A stretch of DNA of 64,000 nt, from positions 2,418,001-2,482,000 of the forward strand of contig OZ242331.1 in the NCBI GenBank assembly GCA_965208275.1, read 5' to 3'. The translations under genes and the position numbers were made by a program. Under the pieces are notes generated by a model. The model saw nothing but the letters and a program-made list of their open reading frames with translations. It ran no database searches and was not told the DNA's origin. The stretch is from Bin5 sp022827195 (GTDB lineage: Bacteria > Chloroflexota > Anaerolineae > Caldilineales > Caldilineaceae). This document shows positions 16,826 through 25,358 of this stretch, piece after piece; the first letter of the stretch is position 1; each line of letters opens with the position of its first letter.

Positions 16826-17659
16826 CTAGTAAACAGCAAAACCGAGAACTTTTTTCTCCTGGACAGAAAGAGAGGCAAGCCGCTCGGGACTGAGCGCTTT
16901 GACGTCTGAGTAGTCGGGCGGCGCAGGGCGAAAGCCGAGCAGGTGCTTTGCTTCTTCCGACAGAATCGGTCGCACGTCGGGCGGGATAAAGCGCAGGCTG
17001 TCGGTCTTGCCTCGCATCCAATAGCGGATGTAGTAGGCCAGCACGGCGTAGCGTGGGCTGTCGCTGCAGTTGATGCCGCTGGCGTGCCAGATGGCGGCGT
17101 CCCAGATGACGGCCGAGCCGGCGGGGGCTTCGGCGCAGATGTAACCTGGCGGTCTGCTTTCGGGTTCGGGCACGATGCAAGAGTTATGCGAGCCGGGCCA
17201 AAGCAGCGTCGCACCGTTATTGATGGTGAAATCGACCAGGCACCAGGTGACGTTCATCGCCATGGGGAAATGTTTGCCGCCGACAAAGGGGACAACGGTG
17301 TAGTCCTCTCGATCGACGTGGAGTTGGAAGCCCTGGCGGGGGTTTGCCGCGCCGGTCGGCATCGGGATACGGATGTTGGCATCATAGAGGAGGGCGTCGT
17401 CGCCGATCATTTTGCGGACGACGTTCATCGTGGGCGGGTTGAGGAAGAATTCGTAGAAGACAGGATGCTTGCCGGTGATTGTGTGCGAGGTGAGAAGGTT
17501 GTCCGACTGGGTGCCGGTGCCAAGAGCGACCTCGCGCTCCTCCTCTAGCAGGTCCTTGACGGCCTGGAGCGTGACGCTCACTTCCTGCTGTGAAAGCGCG
17601 TCGGGAATGACCGTGAATCCGTCCTGATCTAGGTCGGTCAGGTGCTTCTCTATATTCAT
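16826..17659 (-). CDS. phytanoyl-CoA dioxygenase (PhyH) family oxygenase
   Basis: Non-haem Fe(II)/2-oxoglutarate-dependent oxygenase with a double-stranded beta-helix fold. The facial triad is intact: H-x-D in QLHVDREDY and the distal His in AAIWHASGIN, with the 2-oxoglutarate-binding Arg in SDSPRYAV. The length of 277 aa is normal. No signal peptide is seen, so it is cytoplasmic. The upstream PhyH gene ends 34 bases before it, and together they lie between two sugar ABC transporter gene sets on the same strand. Bacterial PhyH enzymes hydroxylate varied small molecules such as phosphonates, ectoine and halogenated compounds; the substrate here cannot be read from sequence. Confidence 0.9.
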   Translation of the reverse strand: MNIEKHLTDLDQDGFTVIPDALSQQEVSVTLQAVKDLLEEEREVALGTGTQSDNLLTSHTITGKHPVFYEFFLNPPTMNVVRKMIGDDALLYDANIRIPMPTGAANPRQGFQLHVDREDYTVVPFVGGKHFPMAMNVTWCLVDFTINNGATLLWPGSHNSCIVPEPESRPPGYICAEAPAGSAVIWDAAIWHASGINCSDSPRYAVLAYYIRYWMRGKTDSLRFIPPDVRPILSEEAKHLLGFRPAPPDYSDVKALSPERLASLSVQEKKVLGFAVY

Positions 17660-17693
17660 TTCGGTTGCTCCTAGGTTAAATGACCGCTGTGCA

Positions 17694-18491
17694 CTAGGCG
17701 CCGAGATCTTTGAGCAGCTGAATCTTCTTCATTCGCCGCTCGTCTGCTGTTTCGAAGAGGCGGTCCGTTACGAGCCTGCCGGTCTTTCTGGACCACTTCG
17801 CAGAATACCACTTCAGGAATTCGGCGATTCGATCGGTCTCCCATTGCATACGGGGAGCGGTGCGCATCATCCAGGCCATCTGGCGACGGTTGGCGCCGCC
17901 GCCCCACGAGGAATGCCAGATCCGGGTCTGGAAGACGATCACGTCGCCCTTTTCCGCGGGGAGGTCGTAGCGGCCGGGGAAATCCTGCATGGAGTAGCCC
18001 AGCACCTTTTCGTCGATATACTTTTCGAGATCGTTGTAGTGGAGGGGCCAGAGATGGCTTCCGGGGATGAAACTGAGGCAGCCCTCGCCGGGCGCTACTT
18101 CGTCGAGGTAGAAGGTCAGCTTGGCTTCTACAGCCGGGCCAGGCGAGCCGCCGTCGCGGTGCCAAGTTGTGTCGCCGTCGTGGATCTGTCCGTCTGAGCT
18201 GCCGTAGTAAATGCAGTCTTCGCCGAGCAGGTCTTCGGCGATGGCTGCGAGGTTTGGGTGGTCCAGCAACTGGTAGAAATGGGGGTCTGCCTCGATCAAG
18301 GGGAGGATGACGCGGTGACCCTCGGGAAAGATGCGGGCCCCGGGCTCGGATTCGTCGCCCTGCGTGTCGCCGCGCTCGATGATGGCGTCGAAGCGCCAGG
18401 AGAATTCGTCGACTTCCTCGGGAGTAAGAGCCCCTTTCACATTGACAAAGCCCAGGGCGTGAAAGTGTGCCATTTGTTCTTCGGTCAGCAT
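17694..18491 (-). CDS. phytanoyl-CoA dioxygenase (PhyH) family oxygenase
   Basis: Second Fe(II)/2-oxoglutarate oxygenase of this pair, 265 aa. Iron ligands are the His and Asp of TTWHRDGGSP and the distal His of TRIWHSSWGG, with Arg in GANRRQMAW as the 2-oxoglutarate anchor. The N-terminus LTEEQMAHFHALGFVNVKG is the usual PhyH start. It is clearly diverged from the neighbour at 16826-17659, so this is an old pair rather than a fresh duplication. It lies 77 bases downstream of the MalF-type permease 18569-19507, which suggests that the imported compound, or a product of it, is its substrate. Confidence 0.9.
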   Translation of the reverse strand: MLTEEQMAHFHALGFVNVKGALTPEEVDEFSWRFDAIIERGDTQGDESEPGARIFPEGHRVILPLIEADPHFYQLLDHPNLAAIAEDLLGEDCIYYGSSDGQIHDGDTTWHRDGGSPGPAVEAKLTFYLDEVAPGEGCLSFIPGSHLWPLHYNDLEKYIDEKVLGYSMQDFPGRYDLPAEKGDVIVFQTRIWHSSWGGGANRRQMAWMMRTAPRMQWETDRIAEFLKWYSAKWSRKTGRLVTDRLFETADERRMKKIQLLKDLGA

Positions 18492-18568
18492 TCTTCTCTT
18501 CCTTCCATAGCTAGTTACTTGCTGATGGCATTGCAGGCTATCAGTGAATTTTTACTGGTGCATCCGTT

Positions 18569-19507
18569 TCACGTAACCCGCCCCTCGTAGTAGACGAGCC
18601 GGTTGGAGAGGCGGAAAGAAATAATGGTCAGCGTCATGATGACGAGAAAGAGAATCATGCCCAGCGCGGCGGCGTAGCCCATCTTGAAGTTTTCGAAGGC
18701 GTGACGGTAGAGATAGAGGACGAAGAAGAGGGTGGAGTTGGCCGGGCCGCCCTTGGTAATGACGAAAGCGCTGGTGAAAACCTGGAAGGAACCGATGATT
18801 CCGATGATGAAGTTGAAGAAGATTACCGGCGAGATCATGGGCAGGGTGACGTTCCAGAACGAGGCCCAGCGTGTGGCGCCATCGAGGGATGCGGCTTCGT
18901 AGAGCTGTGTCGGAACACCCTGAAGGCCGGCAAGATAGAGCACCATGCCGCCGCCAACGGCCCACAGGCTCATGATGACAAAGGCCGGCAGCGTCCAGGT
19001 GGTACTGAAGAGCCAATTGGGCCCGGTGATGCCGATGAGGCTCAAGCCGTAGTTGATAATGCCGGCTTCGGGGCGAAAGACCCAGGACCACATGTAGGCG
19101 ACGGCCACGCCGGAAACGACAGCGGGCAGATAGTAGACGGTCCGATAAAGGGACATGCCGCGGATTCTCTGGTTAAGGAGCACGGCCAGCATGACACCGA
19201 GGATGACACCGAGGAAGACGACGCTCAATGAGTAGATGGCGGTCACCCACAGGCTTTTCCAGAAGAGCGGGTCGCGGGTGAACATTTTGTCGAAGTTTGC
19301 CAGGCCGGCAAATCTGGGCGGTGTAAGGATGTCATACTTGGTCAGGCTCAGATAGCCGGCCGCGATCAAAGGGCCGAACTCGAATGCGAGGAATCCAAAA
19401 ATCCAGGGGCTGATGAAGAGAAAGCCGGCTATGTTTTCAAAGAGTTCGGTGCGGCTCATGCGCCGTTTGCGGCCGATCGGTGCTGCTGGGCTGACCGTTG
19501 CTGACAT
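18569..19507 (-). CDS. sugar ABC transporter permease, MalF type
   Basis: Inner-membrane permease of a CUT1-class importer, 312 aa with about six spans (first IAGFLFISPWIFGFLAFEFG). The ATPase-contact loop is QLYEAASLDGATRW followed by VTLPMISP. In this operon the order is unusual: MalG-type permease (21013-21924), binding protein (19601-20920), then this MalF-type gene, then two PhyH oxygenases. The gap to the binding-protein gene holds a 12-base-pair stem-loop (19545-19580). Confidence 0.93.
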   Translation of the reverse strand: MSATVSPAAPIGRKRRMSRTELFENIAGFLFISPWIFGFLAFEFGPLIAAGYLSLTKYDILTPPRFAGLANFDKMFTRDPLFWKSLWVTAIYSLSVVFLGVILGVMLAVLLNQRIRGMSLYRTVYYLPAVVSGVAVAYMWSWVFRPEAGIINYGLSLIGITGPNWLFSTTWTLPAFVIMSLWAVGGGMVLYLAGLQGVPTQLYEAASLDGATRWASFWNVTLPMISPVIFFNFIIGIIGSFQVFTSAFVITKGGPANSTLFFVLYLYRHAFENFKMGYAAALGMILFLVIMTLTIISFRLSNRLVYYEGRVT

Positions 19508-19544
19508 GACGAAACCTCGGACTGTCGTGGGTAGTTAGTGTTTG

Positions 19545-19580
19545 CGAGATTGGCGGCTAAAAATACCACCGCCAATCTCG
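19545..19580 (-). other. intercistronic stem-loop after the binding-protein gene
   Basis: CGAGATTGGCGG (19545-19556) pairs perfectly with CCGCCAATCTCG (19569-19580), giving 12 base pairs with a 12-base loop. It begins 20 bases after the stop of the binding-protein gene and precedes the MalF-type permease. No U-run follows on the coding strand. Confidence 0.72.
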
Positions 19581-19600
19581 TGTGCAATCATCGCCGGGAA

Positions 19601-20920
19601 TTAGGTGTCTTCCAGAATCACGTCGATCGCAGCAGTGGCGGATTCCATCGCTTCCTTGCCGGTCTTCTCGCCCAGGACGGCAAGCTCATACTCGGAGCGG
19701 AAGGCGTTCAGGATCTCCGTGGTACTGGGGCCCCAGTATTCGCCGGTGGAGAGATCGGTAATCGGCAGGTGAAGTGTCAGGAAGGCGGCCTGGCGTTCGT
19801 TGGTGATGGCGCTCCTGACCGTCGCGTCCATGCGATAGTTGATTGGGAAGAGGGTGATCTGGTAGTCGAGGGAGTCCTGGTTGATGGCTCTCCAGATGAA
19901 GAATTCCCAGGCGGCGTCAATGTTTTCGGACTGCGACCAGATGGCCTCCATGTGGACGCTGCCGGCGTAGACATTTCTCACGGGCGGATTGGTGAGGCTT
20001 GGCCACCAGGTCATCCACTGGTTGGTTTCGTCGTTGGCGGTGACCTTCAGCCAGGTGTCCCAGTCAGCCAGGACCATCGGCCACATGGCGATCTTACCGC
20101 TGGCAGTGGGGAAGTCGCCGAGAGCCGCATGCTGGCCGGGTTTCATGGAGAATTCAGTCCAAGCCACGAGCTGTTCGACGGCTTCGACGGCTTCGGGCTG
20201 GTCGAGCAGACACTTGGTCTCGTCTTCGCTGATAATCTGGCCGCCGTTCTGCCAGATGGTGGTGAGATAGAGGTCGCCGGCCAGAAGGGGGGCGGTCATT
20301 GCATAAGACTCTTCGCCGCGGTTGAGCTGCGGCCCGGCCGCGGCCACGTCGGCGAAAGTCCACTCGTCGTTAGGCAGGTCAAGTCCGGCCTCGGCGAAGC
20401 GGTCCTCGCTGTAGGCGAGTCCGCGCAGGATGACAGAGTTTGTGGGCAGGCCGTAAATTTCGCCGTCGAGCATACCCCAGTCGCTGTCGGCGGGGAATTC
20501 GAAATCGTCCATGACCACGTCCGGATCGTTGGCCAGGAACTCGCTGATGGAGAGGGCAACTTTCTTGCGCTTGATCTGAATCCACCAGGGTCCGCCGATG
20601 AACCAGAGGTCGGGGGCGGTGCCGGCGGCGACATCGATCAGGAGCTTGTCGGCGTGTTCGCCCCAGGGAACCAACTCGAATTCGACGTGGACAGTGTCGC
20701 TCTGCTCGTTGAACATGTCGACTTGCTTGTCCAGAGGGCCGATTACCTGGGCGTAGCGAACGGTGGTCTTCTCCATGCTGGGTTCGGCGGCTTCAGAGCC
20801 AGAATCAGCTTCTGCTGCTGGTTCCGGTCCGCCGCCGCAGGCCTGCAGGAAGGGAACGCTGGCGCCAACCACTGCCGCTCCGCGCAGGAGTTGTCTGCGG
20901 CTAAATCGCTTGTTCGACAT
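19601..20920 (-). CDS. sugar ABC transporter substrate-binding lipoprotein (family 1)
   Basis: Extracellular sugar-binding protein, 439 aa from the chosen start. It has a twin-arginine-like N-terminus FSRRQLLRGAA (residues 6-16) and lipobox LQAC (Cys 28). An acidic, low-complexity spacer (PAAEADSGSEAAEPS) follows, and the mature domain starts TTVRYAQVIG. ATG 20920 has GGAGGAG 6 bases upstream; a frame reaching 20959 adds residues before the twin-arginine motif and has no ribosome site. It is flanked by its two permeases, with the stem-loop 19545-19580 directly after it. The ligand is unknown. Confidence 0.93.
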   Translation of the reverse strand: MSNKRFSRRQLLRGAAVVGASVPFLQACGGGPEPAAEADSGSEAAEPSMEKTTVRYAQVIGPLDKQVDMFNEQSDTVHVEFELVPWGEHADKLLIDVAAGTAPDLWFIGGPWWIQIKRKKVALSISEFLANDPDVVMDDFEFPADSDWGMLDGEIYGLPTNSVILRGLAYSEDRFAEAGLDLPNDEWTFADVAAAGPQLNRGEESYAMTAPLLAGDLYLTTIWQNGGQIISEDETKCLLDQPEAVEAVEQLVAWTEFSMKPGQHAALGDFPTASGKIAMWPMVLADWDTWLKVTANDETNQWMTWWPSLTNPPVRNVYAGSVHMEAIWSQSENIDAAWEFFIWRAINQDSLDYQITLFPINYRMDATVRSAITNERQAAFLTLHLPITDLSTGEYWGPSTTEILNAFRSEYELAVLGEKTGKEAMESATAAIDVILEDT

Positions 20921-21012
20921 TGTTGTCTCCTCCGTTGTGAAGAATGAACTGTGAAACATCTGTGAACTACGAAAGAAGGCCTGTAGACAGAAATTCAGAT
21001 AGGATGTGGGCG

Positions 21013-21924
21013 TTAGCCCTTTATGCCGGAGAAAGTAACCCCTTGTATAAAGTAGCGTTGCGCAAAGAAGAAGACGAGCAGCGGCGGTATCAGAATCATC
21101 GTCGAGCCGGCCATCAGGTGGGGGAGGTTGGGGCGAACCGAGGACGATGCCGCAGTGGCCATGAAGTGGAGGCCCACCGCGAGGGTGAGCATGTCACGGC
21201 TGCGGAGGAAGATAAGAGGGCCGAAGAAGTCGTTCCAGGTCCCCAGAAAGGAAAAAATGGCAACAGCGGCCAGGGCGGGCTTGATGAGGGGCATTGTGAT
21301 GCGGCCGTAGATGCCCAGCCATCCGCAGCCGTCGATGCGAGCGGCATCGTCGAGCTCCGGGTTGATGGTGAGAATGAACTGGCGCAGAAGGAAGATGAAG
21401 AAGGCGCCGCCGCCGAACCAGGCCGGGACGATGAGCGGGTAAAATGTATTCAGCCATCCAAGATCTTTGAAGAGGATGTAGAGCGGAATGATGGTGACCT
21501 GCCCGGGGACCATCATGGTGCTCAGCACGAGGATGAAGATGACATCGCGCCCAATAAAACGGATGCGGGCGAAACCGAAGGCTACGAGCGACGCGCTCAA
21601 CAGCCGGCCCACCAGGACGCCGAGGGTGATGATCATCGTATTGGTGCCGTATTGGGCAAAGCTGAAGTAGTCGACAAAGGCCTGGCGGTAGTGGATCCAC
21701 TGGAAGTCGCTAGGGAACCACGTGGGGGGAAGGAGAAATACCTCGTGCTGGGGTTTGAGAGAGGTGGAAATCATCCAGTATAGGGGGAAGAGCATGGTAA
21801 TGGAGCCGACCAGTAGAATGACGTGAATGACCGAACGTTCCAAGGCGCGCGTTCTTTCGGCCTTGCGGCGAAGGCTACGAGCGTCGGTTGTTCTCGAAAC
21901 GCCGCCTGTCACGGTAGTCGCCAT
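21013..21924 (-). CDS. sugar ABC transporter permease, MalG type
   Basis: MalG-type permease, 303 aa with about six membrane spans (first VIHVILLVGSITMLFPLYWM). The ATPase-contact loop is PELDDAARIDGCGW followed by ITMPLIKPA. The C-terminus FIQGVTFSGIKG is typical. ATG 21924 is favoured over TTG 21930, because GAGG lies 8 bases before the ATG. It is the first gene of a minus-strand transcript with a good promoter at 21967-21995, running through the binding protein, MalF-type permease and PhyH pair. Confidence 0.93.
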   Translation of the reverse strand: MATTVTGGVSRTTDARSLRRKAERTRALERSVIHVILLVGSITMLFPLYWMISTSLKPQHEVFLLPPTWFPSDFQWIHYRQAFVDYFSFAQYGTNTMIITLGVLVGRLLSASLVAFGFARIRFIGRDVIFILVLSTMMVPGQVTIIPLYILFKDLGWLNTFYPLIVPAWFGGGAFFIFLLRQFILTINPELDDAARIDGCGWLGIYGRITMPLIKPALAAVAIFSFLGTWNDFFGPLIFLRSRDMLTLAVGLHFMATAASSSVRPNLPHLMAGSTMILIPPLLVFFFAQRYFIQGVTFSGIKG

Positions 21925-21966
21925 TTCCAAGCCTCTTGCACCTGAAAGGGAGAGGAATTGGCAGGA

Positions 21967-21995
21967 ATTATATTTGTTTCGTATGGGTATGGCAA
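21967..21995 (-). promoter_or_regulatory. sigma70-type promoter of the ABC-PhyH operon
   Basis: On the minus strand TTGCCA (21995-21990), a 17-base spacer and a perfect TATAAT (21972-21967) match consensus at 11 of 12 positions. The expected start near 21960 gives a leader of about 36 bases to ATG 21924. Confidence 0.7.
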
Positions 21996-22121
21996 GCGCT
22001 GAAAATCCGGCGGGTTACGGGGGTCGGTCGAGGAGAAAGGCTGGGCAATTCTGCTGTACAAAGGGGGGCTCCGGATGCTTGCGAAAGTCAGTTGATAGAC
22101 TGGTCGGCAAGACTCAAGGCA

Positions 22122-22158
22122 GAACGCCGAGGAGCGTTTGAACTGCTCCCCGGCGTTC
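22122..22158 (-). terminator. strong stem-loop after the SH3b gene, possible terminator
   Basis: GAACGCCGAGGAGC (22122-22135) and GCTCCCCGGCGTTC (22145-22158) pair over 14 positions with one wobble pair and a 9-base loop. It lies 38 bases after the stop of the SH3b gene and upstream of the next promoter, which suits a terminator. No clear U-run follows, so it would be a non-canonical one. Confidence 0.5.
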
Positions 22159-22195
22159 GACGGCAAACTGAGCCTGTTCTTCGGCGGAACCCTGC

Positions 22196-23149
22196 TTAGT
22201 TCTGCTTGAAGGTGATTTCTGTGCAGGCGACGCTATCGGTAATGGTCCTGCCCCAGGTTGGCGACAAGCGGGTCAGATTGGAGAATTCCTTCGACGCAGT
22301 TCTCGATTCGTCCCAGCCGCCGCCAGGGCAGTGCACGACCCAGATTTCAACATGTGTGCCTGAAGGGGCACGGCCGCCAAAGGGGGAGAAGCCCCAGTGG
22401 CCGGTCGGTTTGCCACAGCCGGTGCACTTGGTGTTGCGGGGTCCGCTGAAGGAAACGTGCAGACAGACGCCGTTCATCAGGTTGTTGTTCCTGTCATACA
22501 TCTTGCCTTCGAAGTAGGTCTGCTGGTCGTTTCGGTTGCAGGTCCCGGTGCCGATGAGCGAGTACGCGTGTCCCGTTGACGGGGGTTGGGTCGGCGCGGG
22601 CGGGACCGGTGTTGCTGTCGGCGGAATCGGAGTCGGTGGGGGCGTCGGGATAAAGGATGCGACCTGCACAAGCCCCGGGTTCGTAGCCGTCACCAGCGGG
22701 CTGTAAACCCAGGCGTACTGGCCATTGTAGATGATTTGCCACCAACCGCCGGCGGGGTTCTTGCCGGAGATGGGGTACTGGGAGCCGGGCGCAGCCTGGC
22801 CCACGATTGGATAGATTGTTCCCGGGCCTGCGCGCACGTTCATCTGCCTCGTCATCGTGACGGTGGGCGAATCGGGCGTTGGTGAGGCTGTGGGCGTAGG
22901 CGACACGGTCGGCGTCGGTGTGGCAGTGGGCGTCGCGGTCGCCGTTGGCGTGGGCGTGTCGGTCGCCTCCAGGATGGCCAGCCGCTGCTCGAAAGAGTTG
23001 ACGCGGTCCGACATTGTGGTCACGAGCTCTACCATAGCCTCCACCTTAGCGGCCAAGGCTTCGAGCGTCAGCTCGTCCTGGGCGTAGAGTGGAGCTGCGA
23101 CGCCAATGAGACATACTGTGATCAGCAGTAACAGAATTGACTTTTTCAT
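22196..23149 (-). CDS. secreted SH3b-domain protein with Thr/Pro linkers
   Basis: Exported protein of unknown role, 317 aa. Layout: Sec signal peptide (1-23, ending PLYAQ), an acidic helical segment likely to form a coiled coil (about 25-70, LTLEALAAKVEAMVELVTTM), a Thr/Pro-rich linker (about 72-97), a bacterial SH3 domain (about 102-160, MNVRAGPGTIYPIVGQ to QYAWVYSPLV), a second Pro/Thr linker, and a C-terminal domain of about 115 residues rich in Cys, Gly and Trp. SH3b domains often bind cell-wall or surface polymers. The gene upstream (23342-24346) is a tandem paralogue sharing everything up to the second linker but with a different C-terminal domain. The C-terminal domain is not recognised. 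Confidence 0.85.
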   Translation of the reverse strand: MKKSILLLLITVCLIGVAAPLYAQDELTLEALAAKVEAMVELVTTMSDRVNSFEQRLAILEATDTPTPTATATPTATPTPTVSPTPTASPTPDSPTVTMTRQMNVRAGPGTIYPIVGQAAPGSQYPISGKNPAGGWWQIIYNGQYAWVYSPLVTATNPGLVQVASFIPTPPPTPIPPTATPVPPAPTQPPSTGHAYSLIGTGTCNRNDQQTYFEGKMYDRNNNLMNGVCLHVSFSGPRNTKCTGCGKPTGHWGFSPFGGRAPSGTHVEIWVVHCPGGGWDESRTASKEFSNLTRLSPTWGRTITDSVACTEITFKQN

Positions 23150-23255
23150 GTTGTTGCCCCGATTCTTGCTGCGTTTCTCGGATTGGACTCACGCTGGCCC
23201 GGTTCAAAGTACAGAAGAAAGGCCATGCAAACAGGATGCAGTCGGAGAGGTCAGA

Positions 23256-23303
23256 CCGTTGAGAGCTGATTGTTATTTCAGCCGTCTCTTCGTTTCTCAA
23301 CGG
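23256..23303. other. branched inverted repeat between the SH3b paralogues
   Basis: CCGTTGAGA (23256-23264) pairs with TCTCAACGG (23295-23303), and the adjoining GCTGA (23265-23269) pairs with TCAGC (23278-23282), leaving a one-sided 12-base bulge. It lies about 40 bases after the stop of the upstream paralogue on the minus strand. No U-run is present. Confidence 0.45.
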
Positions 23304-23341
23304 TGTTGTATCGCCTTTGACCTCCCGCCGGTAATCCCATC

Positions 23342-24346
23342 TCAATTGTTCTGGGCAAATATCAGCCAGACTTCTCCATGCCCTCCAGTCACAGTAAAGG
23401 AGAAGTCATGGCTGTCCCGTTCACCGTTGCCATCTCTGACGAAAACTCGATAGTTTCCGTCCACATTTCCGCCTGGAACCTGGCTGAGTGGTACGGCCTT
23501 CAGGTAGTTGTACTTGTTGCCCTGGGGTCCATGGTGTGTATGGTTCTGACCACGGGTTGTGTGGTCCACGGCCGAGACATGGACCCCGTCCTTGTGTAGC
23601 TCGACGTAGTAGCTGCCCCCGATGCCCTGAACCTCATCGCCGCGTCCTTCATGGACGAAGCCGACGAAGAGCTTGAGCTCGCTTCCGCTGTTGTGCCTCA
23701 GATCGGTATTGCGTAACCTGAATTTGCAGCCGTCGCCGCCGATGCCCGCGCAGGGATCCGATGGAGACGGCGCCGCCGCCTGGGGTACAGGAGTCGGTGG
23801 GATCGGGGTCGGGGGTAAGGGCGTAGGAGGCGGCGGCGGTGTCGGGATGAAGGAGGCCGCCTGCACGATGTGGGGATTAGTTGCGGTCACCAGCGGGCTG
23901 TAGACCCAGGCAAATTGCCCGCCATAGATGATCTGCCACCAGGTTCCGGCGGGATTCTTACCGGAGATGGGGTACTGGCTGCCGGCTACGGCCTGGCCTA
24001 CGATCGGATAGTTGGTACCCGGACCGGCGCGCACATTCATCCGTCTCGTGATGGTCGCCGTGGCCGAATCGGGCGTTGGCGTGGCCGTCGGCGTTGGCGG
24101 TGCTGTCGGTGTCGGAGTGGCAGTCGGCGATGCTGTCGGCGTAGGCGTCGGCGTATCGGTCGCCTCCAGAATGGCCAACCTCTCTTCGTAGGCGGTCAGC
24201 CGGTCGGACATTGAAGTCAGTAGCTCCACAATGGCCTCAACTTTTTCCGCCAGCCCTTCGAGGGTCAAGTCGTCCTGGGCATAGAGCGGCACAGCAATGC
24301 CAGCGAGAATCACCACGATCAAGACGATGAGCAACAGCTTTTTCAT
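23342..24346 (-). CDS. secreted SH3b-domain protein with Thr/Pro linkers, paralogue
   Basis: Tandem paralogue of 22196-23149, 334 aa. Its signal peptide (PLYAQ), helical segment (LTLEGLAEKVEAIVELLTSM), Thr/Pro linker and SH3b domain (MNVRAGPGTNYPIVGQ) are near-identical in pattern to the neighbour. After the second linker it has an unrelated C-terminal domain of about 130 residues beginning CKFRLRNTDLRHNSGSE, rich in His, Asp and aromatic residues, which looks like a beta-sandwich. Start ATG 24346 begins the signal peptide MKKLLLIVLIVVILAG; the frame extends to 24589, but that part overlaps the PhyH gene and is not credible. Function unknown; envelope or glycan binding is an inference. Confidence 0.85.
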   Translation of the reverse strand: MKKLLLIVLIVVILAGIAVPLYAQDDLTLEGLAEKVEAIVELLTSMSDRLTAYEERLAILEATDTPTPTPTASPTATPTPTAPPTPTATPTPDSATATITRRMNVRAGPGTNYPIVGQAVAGSQYPISGKNPAGTWWQIIYGGQFAWVYSPLVTATNPHIVQAASFIPTPPPPPTPLPPTPIPPTPVPQAAAPSPSDPCAGIGGDGCKFRLRNTDLRHNSGSELKLFVGFVHEGRGDEVQGIGGSYYVELHKDGVHVSAVDHTTRGQNHTHHGPQGNKYNYLKAVPLSQVPGGNVDGNYRVFVRDGNGERDSHDFSFTVTGGHGEVWLIFAQNN

Positions 24347-24446
24347 TTCTTTTCCCCGGTCAATTGTGCGGTTCAGGCTTGAGACGGTGAGCAGTTCGCC
24401 GCCGGGTAACTGCTGTCGGTTGTTGGTCTGGGCAACTCTGGTGGGC

Positions 24447-24480
24447 GATTCCAAGTTCTCAAGAACTCTGGCGGAATCGA
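24447..24480 (-). terminator. two-tier stem-loop downstream of PhyH, possible terminator
   Basis: CGATTCC (24447-24453) pairs with GGAATCG (24474-24480), and inside them AGTTCT (24455-24460) pairs with AGAACT (24463-24468). The structure starts 16 bases after the stop of the PhyH gene at 24496 on the minus strand. The absence of a U-run makes termination uncertain. Confidence 0.45.
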
Positions 24481-24495
24481 ACTCGCGAGTGCGGC

Positions 24496-25311
24496 CTAAC
24501 CTCGCGCCGGCTCGGACATCTCCTTGCGCGCCCTTGCCGAAAGGGCGGGAAGGTGGCCCTCGTTGTCGATAACCTGCTGGAGGTGGCACATGCGGGCCGG
24601 AGATGCGGTCCCTCTCATAATGTCAGAGTGCATCTGATCGATCCAGTAGCGATGATGGTTGGCGATGTACTTCTTCAACTCGTCAAGCTCCGGCTCGGTC
24701 TCGCAGCGTGCGCAAGAGTTCAAGGTAAACATGCGCCGCCGCTTGCTGCCGCCAAAGGAGGCGTGCATCAGATTATGGTTAAAGGCGACGACGTCTCCTG
24801 GCCGTGTTTCCAGGGCCACAGCGGGAACATCTTTCTGTTCTATGCCCCAGCGCTCTGGGGACTCGCCAGCCTGGCGGGCCTCCCAGCCTTTGAACATGTC
24901 CAACCGGTGTGTGCCGGGTATGACGCGCAGGCAGCCGCTATCGCGGCCGACGCCATCCAGATAGAGTGCCACTTTTAGGTACTTGCCCACCGTGTGGAAG
25001 CCGTCGCTGTGCCAGCTGGTGTCGCCGGTGTAGTAGTTTCCGTCGCCGCCAAGGTAGTTGAATTCCTCTCCCAGGATGCCGGATATCAGTCCAACAAGCC
25101 TGGGGTCGTCGAGGAGGGTGCTAAGCCGTGCGCTCTGGTCAATGAAAGGTACGATACAGGAGCGCTTGCTGCCGTCATGGACGACGTCTCGCCCGCGAAA
25201 GACCGCTTCGAATTCGTCGATGATCCAGCCGACTTCCTCTTTGAGCAGACCGGGCAGGGAGAGGAATCCAAAGGTCTCGAAAAACTGTTTCTGCTCGCGC
25301 GTCAACTCCAT
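24496..25311 (-). CDS. phytanoyl-CoA dioxygenase (PhyH) family oxygenase
   Basis: Fe(II)/2-oxoglutarate oxygenase, 271 aa. Ligands are visible as His and Asp in TSWHSDGFH and the distal His in NHNLMHASFGG, with basic residues KRRRMF following for 2-oxoglutarate. The N-terminus LTREQKQFFETFGFLSLPG is the standard family opening. It has no transporter next to it and appears monocistronic: a stem-loop lies just downstream and an overlapping palindrome pair (25333-25358) just upstream of its ATG. Substrate unknown. Confidence 0.9.
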   Translation of the reverse strand: MELTREQKQFFETFGFLSLPGLLKEEVGWIIDEFEAVFRGRDVVHDGSKRSCIVPFIDQSARLSTLLDDPRLVGLISGILGEEFNYLGGDGNYYTGDTSWHSDGFHTVGKYLKVALYLDGVGRDSGCLRVIPGTHRLDMFKGWEARQAGESPERWGIEQKDVPAVALETRPGDVVAFNHNLMHASFGGSKRRRMFTLNSCARCETEPELDELKKYIANHHRYWIDQMHSDIMRGTASPARMCHLQQVIDNEGHLPALSARARKEMSEPARG

Positions 25312-25332
25312 GATGCTTTTCTCGCTGTTGCG

Positions 25333-25358
25333 TGAAAACCCGTTTCAAGCGTTTGAAA
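25333..25358. promoter_or_regulatory. overlapping palindromes, candidate operator
   Basis: TGAAAACCCGTTTCA (25333-25347) has inverted arms TGAAA/TTTCA. It overlaps TTTCAAGCGTTTGAAA (25343-25358) with arms TTTCAA/TTGAAA. The pair starts 22 bases upstream of the PhyH ATG at 25311 and has the AT-arm, CG-centre look of a LacI-family or cre-type operator. Confidence 0.35.

Noticed and set aside
19538..20947. Open frame of 469 codons on the plus strand
   Set aside because: It is opposite the binding-protein gene 19601-20920; Gly/Val/Asp-rich shadow without a ribosome site.
24440..24520. GTTCGATTCC on the minus strand, like a tRNA T-loop
   Set aside because: The flanking bases do not form a T-stem and no acceptor or anticodon arm is present; the GATTCC belongs to the hairpin at 24447-24480.
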